Source: Hydractinia symbiolongicarpus (taxonomy: Eukaryota > Cnidaria > Hydrozoa > Anthoathecata > Hydractiniidae). From it: 64,000 nt of DNA. Of this stretch, positions 63,652-64,000 are shown in pieces. The first letter of the stretch is position 1; each line of letters begins with the position of its first letter. The position numbers and the translations under genes are program-made. A model generated the notes under the pieces. It had not been told where the DNA came from. It saw nothing but the letters and a program-made list of their open reading frames with translations, and did not search any database. The DNA is taken from positions 27,155,650-27,219,649 of the forward strand of contig NC_079887.1 in the NCBI RefSeq assembly GCF_029227915.1, read 5' to 3'.

Positions 63652-64000
63652 TCCCGGCTTGGCCCGTATAGTCAAAAGTATACAAAGAAAGTACCCAGGG
63701 AGTAAACTCATTTCCCGAACGATTTTTTAAATTATGTTTTCACCACTAAAACGCATGAGACTTGTAGTTTTCAAAAATGTTTTCATTTTTGATGAGACGC
63801 TTAATGAAAGAGGTTTAATCGCCGGCAAATGAAATCCCGCGTTTTCCCGTAAATCCGGGGCTTGGCCCGTATAGTCAAAAGTATACAAAGAAAGTACCCT
63901 GGGAGTAAACTCATTTCCCGAACGATTTTTTAAATTATTTTTTCACCACTAAAACGCATGAGACTTGTAGTTTTCAAAAATGTTTTCATTTTTGATGAGA
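63652..64000 (+). repeat. Last monomers at the right edge
   Basis: The last complete monomer runs from the CGCT at 63798 and is of the CTTAATGAAAGAGG class with an AAATCCGGGGCTTGG core. The window stops at GATGAGA, one base before the next expected CGCT, so the array continues to the right. Confidence 0.9.

Larger units (their letters stand above)
1..64000 (+). repeat. Satellite array of about 316 head-to-tail 202-bp monomers filling the window
   Basis: Successive CGCT anchors lie at 31, 233, 436, 638 and 839, giving spacings of 202, 203, 202 and 201 bp, and this continues to the last anchor at 63798. Every monomer shares the same order of landmarks: GACGCT, GCCGGC, a CCCG-rich core, GTATAGTC, GTATAC, GTAAACTCATTTCC, GAACGATTTTTT, CACCACTAAA, CGCATGAGACTTGTAG and a T/A-rich hairpin. 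All copies read are on the plus strand, with no inversion, inserted element or unique sequence. The period is not a multiple of three, and stops fall in all frames, so the array does not code. A centromeric or other heterochromatic role is inferred only from size and organisation. The satellite family is not recognised. Confidence 0.98.

Noticed and set aside
1-64000. CRISPR array
   Set aside because: The repeats are 202 bp, directly abutting, with no short repeat plus unique spacer structure and no cas genes.
1-64000. tRNA, 5S rRNA or SINE origin (Pol III A and B boxes)
   Set aside because: No GGTTCGANNCC B box or TGGCNNAGTGG A box is present in the consensus on either strand. The T-runs alone could act as a terminator but prove nothing.
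1-64000. Telomeric repeats, LTRs or transposon ends inside the array
   Set aside because: No TTAGGG-type run, target-site duplication, poly-A tail or terminal repeat was seen. Every length anomaly is explained by small indels or the 71-bp deletion.

Overview
The whole 64,000-base window is one uninterrupted, head-to-tail satellite DNA array. The monomer is 202 bp (usually 201-203 bp), about 316 copies fit in the window, and every copy I read points the same way. I see no gene, RNA gene, transposon, CRISPR array or unique spacer. Arrays this long, with nested higher-order periods, are typical of eukaryotic heterochromatin such as centromeric, pericentromeric or subtelomeric DNA. I do not recognise the family and cannot name the species. 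A consensus monomer counts to about 38% G+C with 12 CpG dinucleotides, about 1.7 times the number expected from its base composition.

Monomer anatomy, in the phase starting at the conserved CGCT of GACGCT: a palindromic GCCGGC at 24-29; a GC-rich core at about 39-71 in which CCCG recurs roughly every helical turn; a short GTATA/TATAC dyad at 71-88; a T-tract region at about 127-145; and a 9-bp perfect inverted repeat at 176-197. Monomers fall into recognisable variant classes, for example GAAG or GCAG after AATAAAA; CGGACTCGG, CGGGCTTGG or CGGCTTGG in the core; GTCAAAAG or GTCGAATG; and GATGGG preceded by ATATTTTCATATTT.

The layout is hierarchical. 1-13.9 kb carries a six-monomer (1,212 bp) higher-order repeat inside an 11,929-bp super-period: 1-6603 recurs almost base for base at 11930-18532. 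6.9-8.5 kb is a four-monomer tandem duplication. At 17.6-24.3 kb a 2.9-kb block occurs twice, 3,771-3,772 bp apart, around a separate 808-bp tandem duplication, and both block copies carry the same 131-bp truncated monomer. 24.3-30.2 kb is a mosaic with dimer and trimer duplications and a diverged relative of 4.2-5.1 kb. 30.8-38 kb holds a second six-monomer family (1,213 bp) inside a 2.8-3.0-kb duplicated block. 38-43 kb has a five-monomer period and a run of three related monomers. 44-51 kb passes through four-, five- and six-monomer periods. 51.7-53.7 kb has a five-monomer period, and 54-64 kb has eight-, four- and nine-monomer offsets. This is what repeated unequal exchange or conversion produces, with local homogenisation of different unit lengths.

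Short open frames (at most 110 codons) exist on both strands but are by-products of the repeat and are not annotated as genes. No new multi-gene system is present. The points worth following are the nested duplications, the conserved dyads, the phased CCCG core and the excess of CpG-transition variants.
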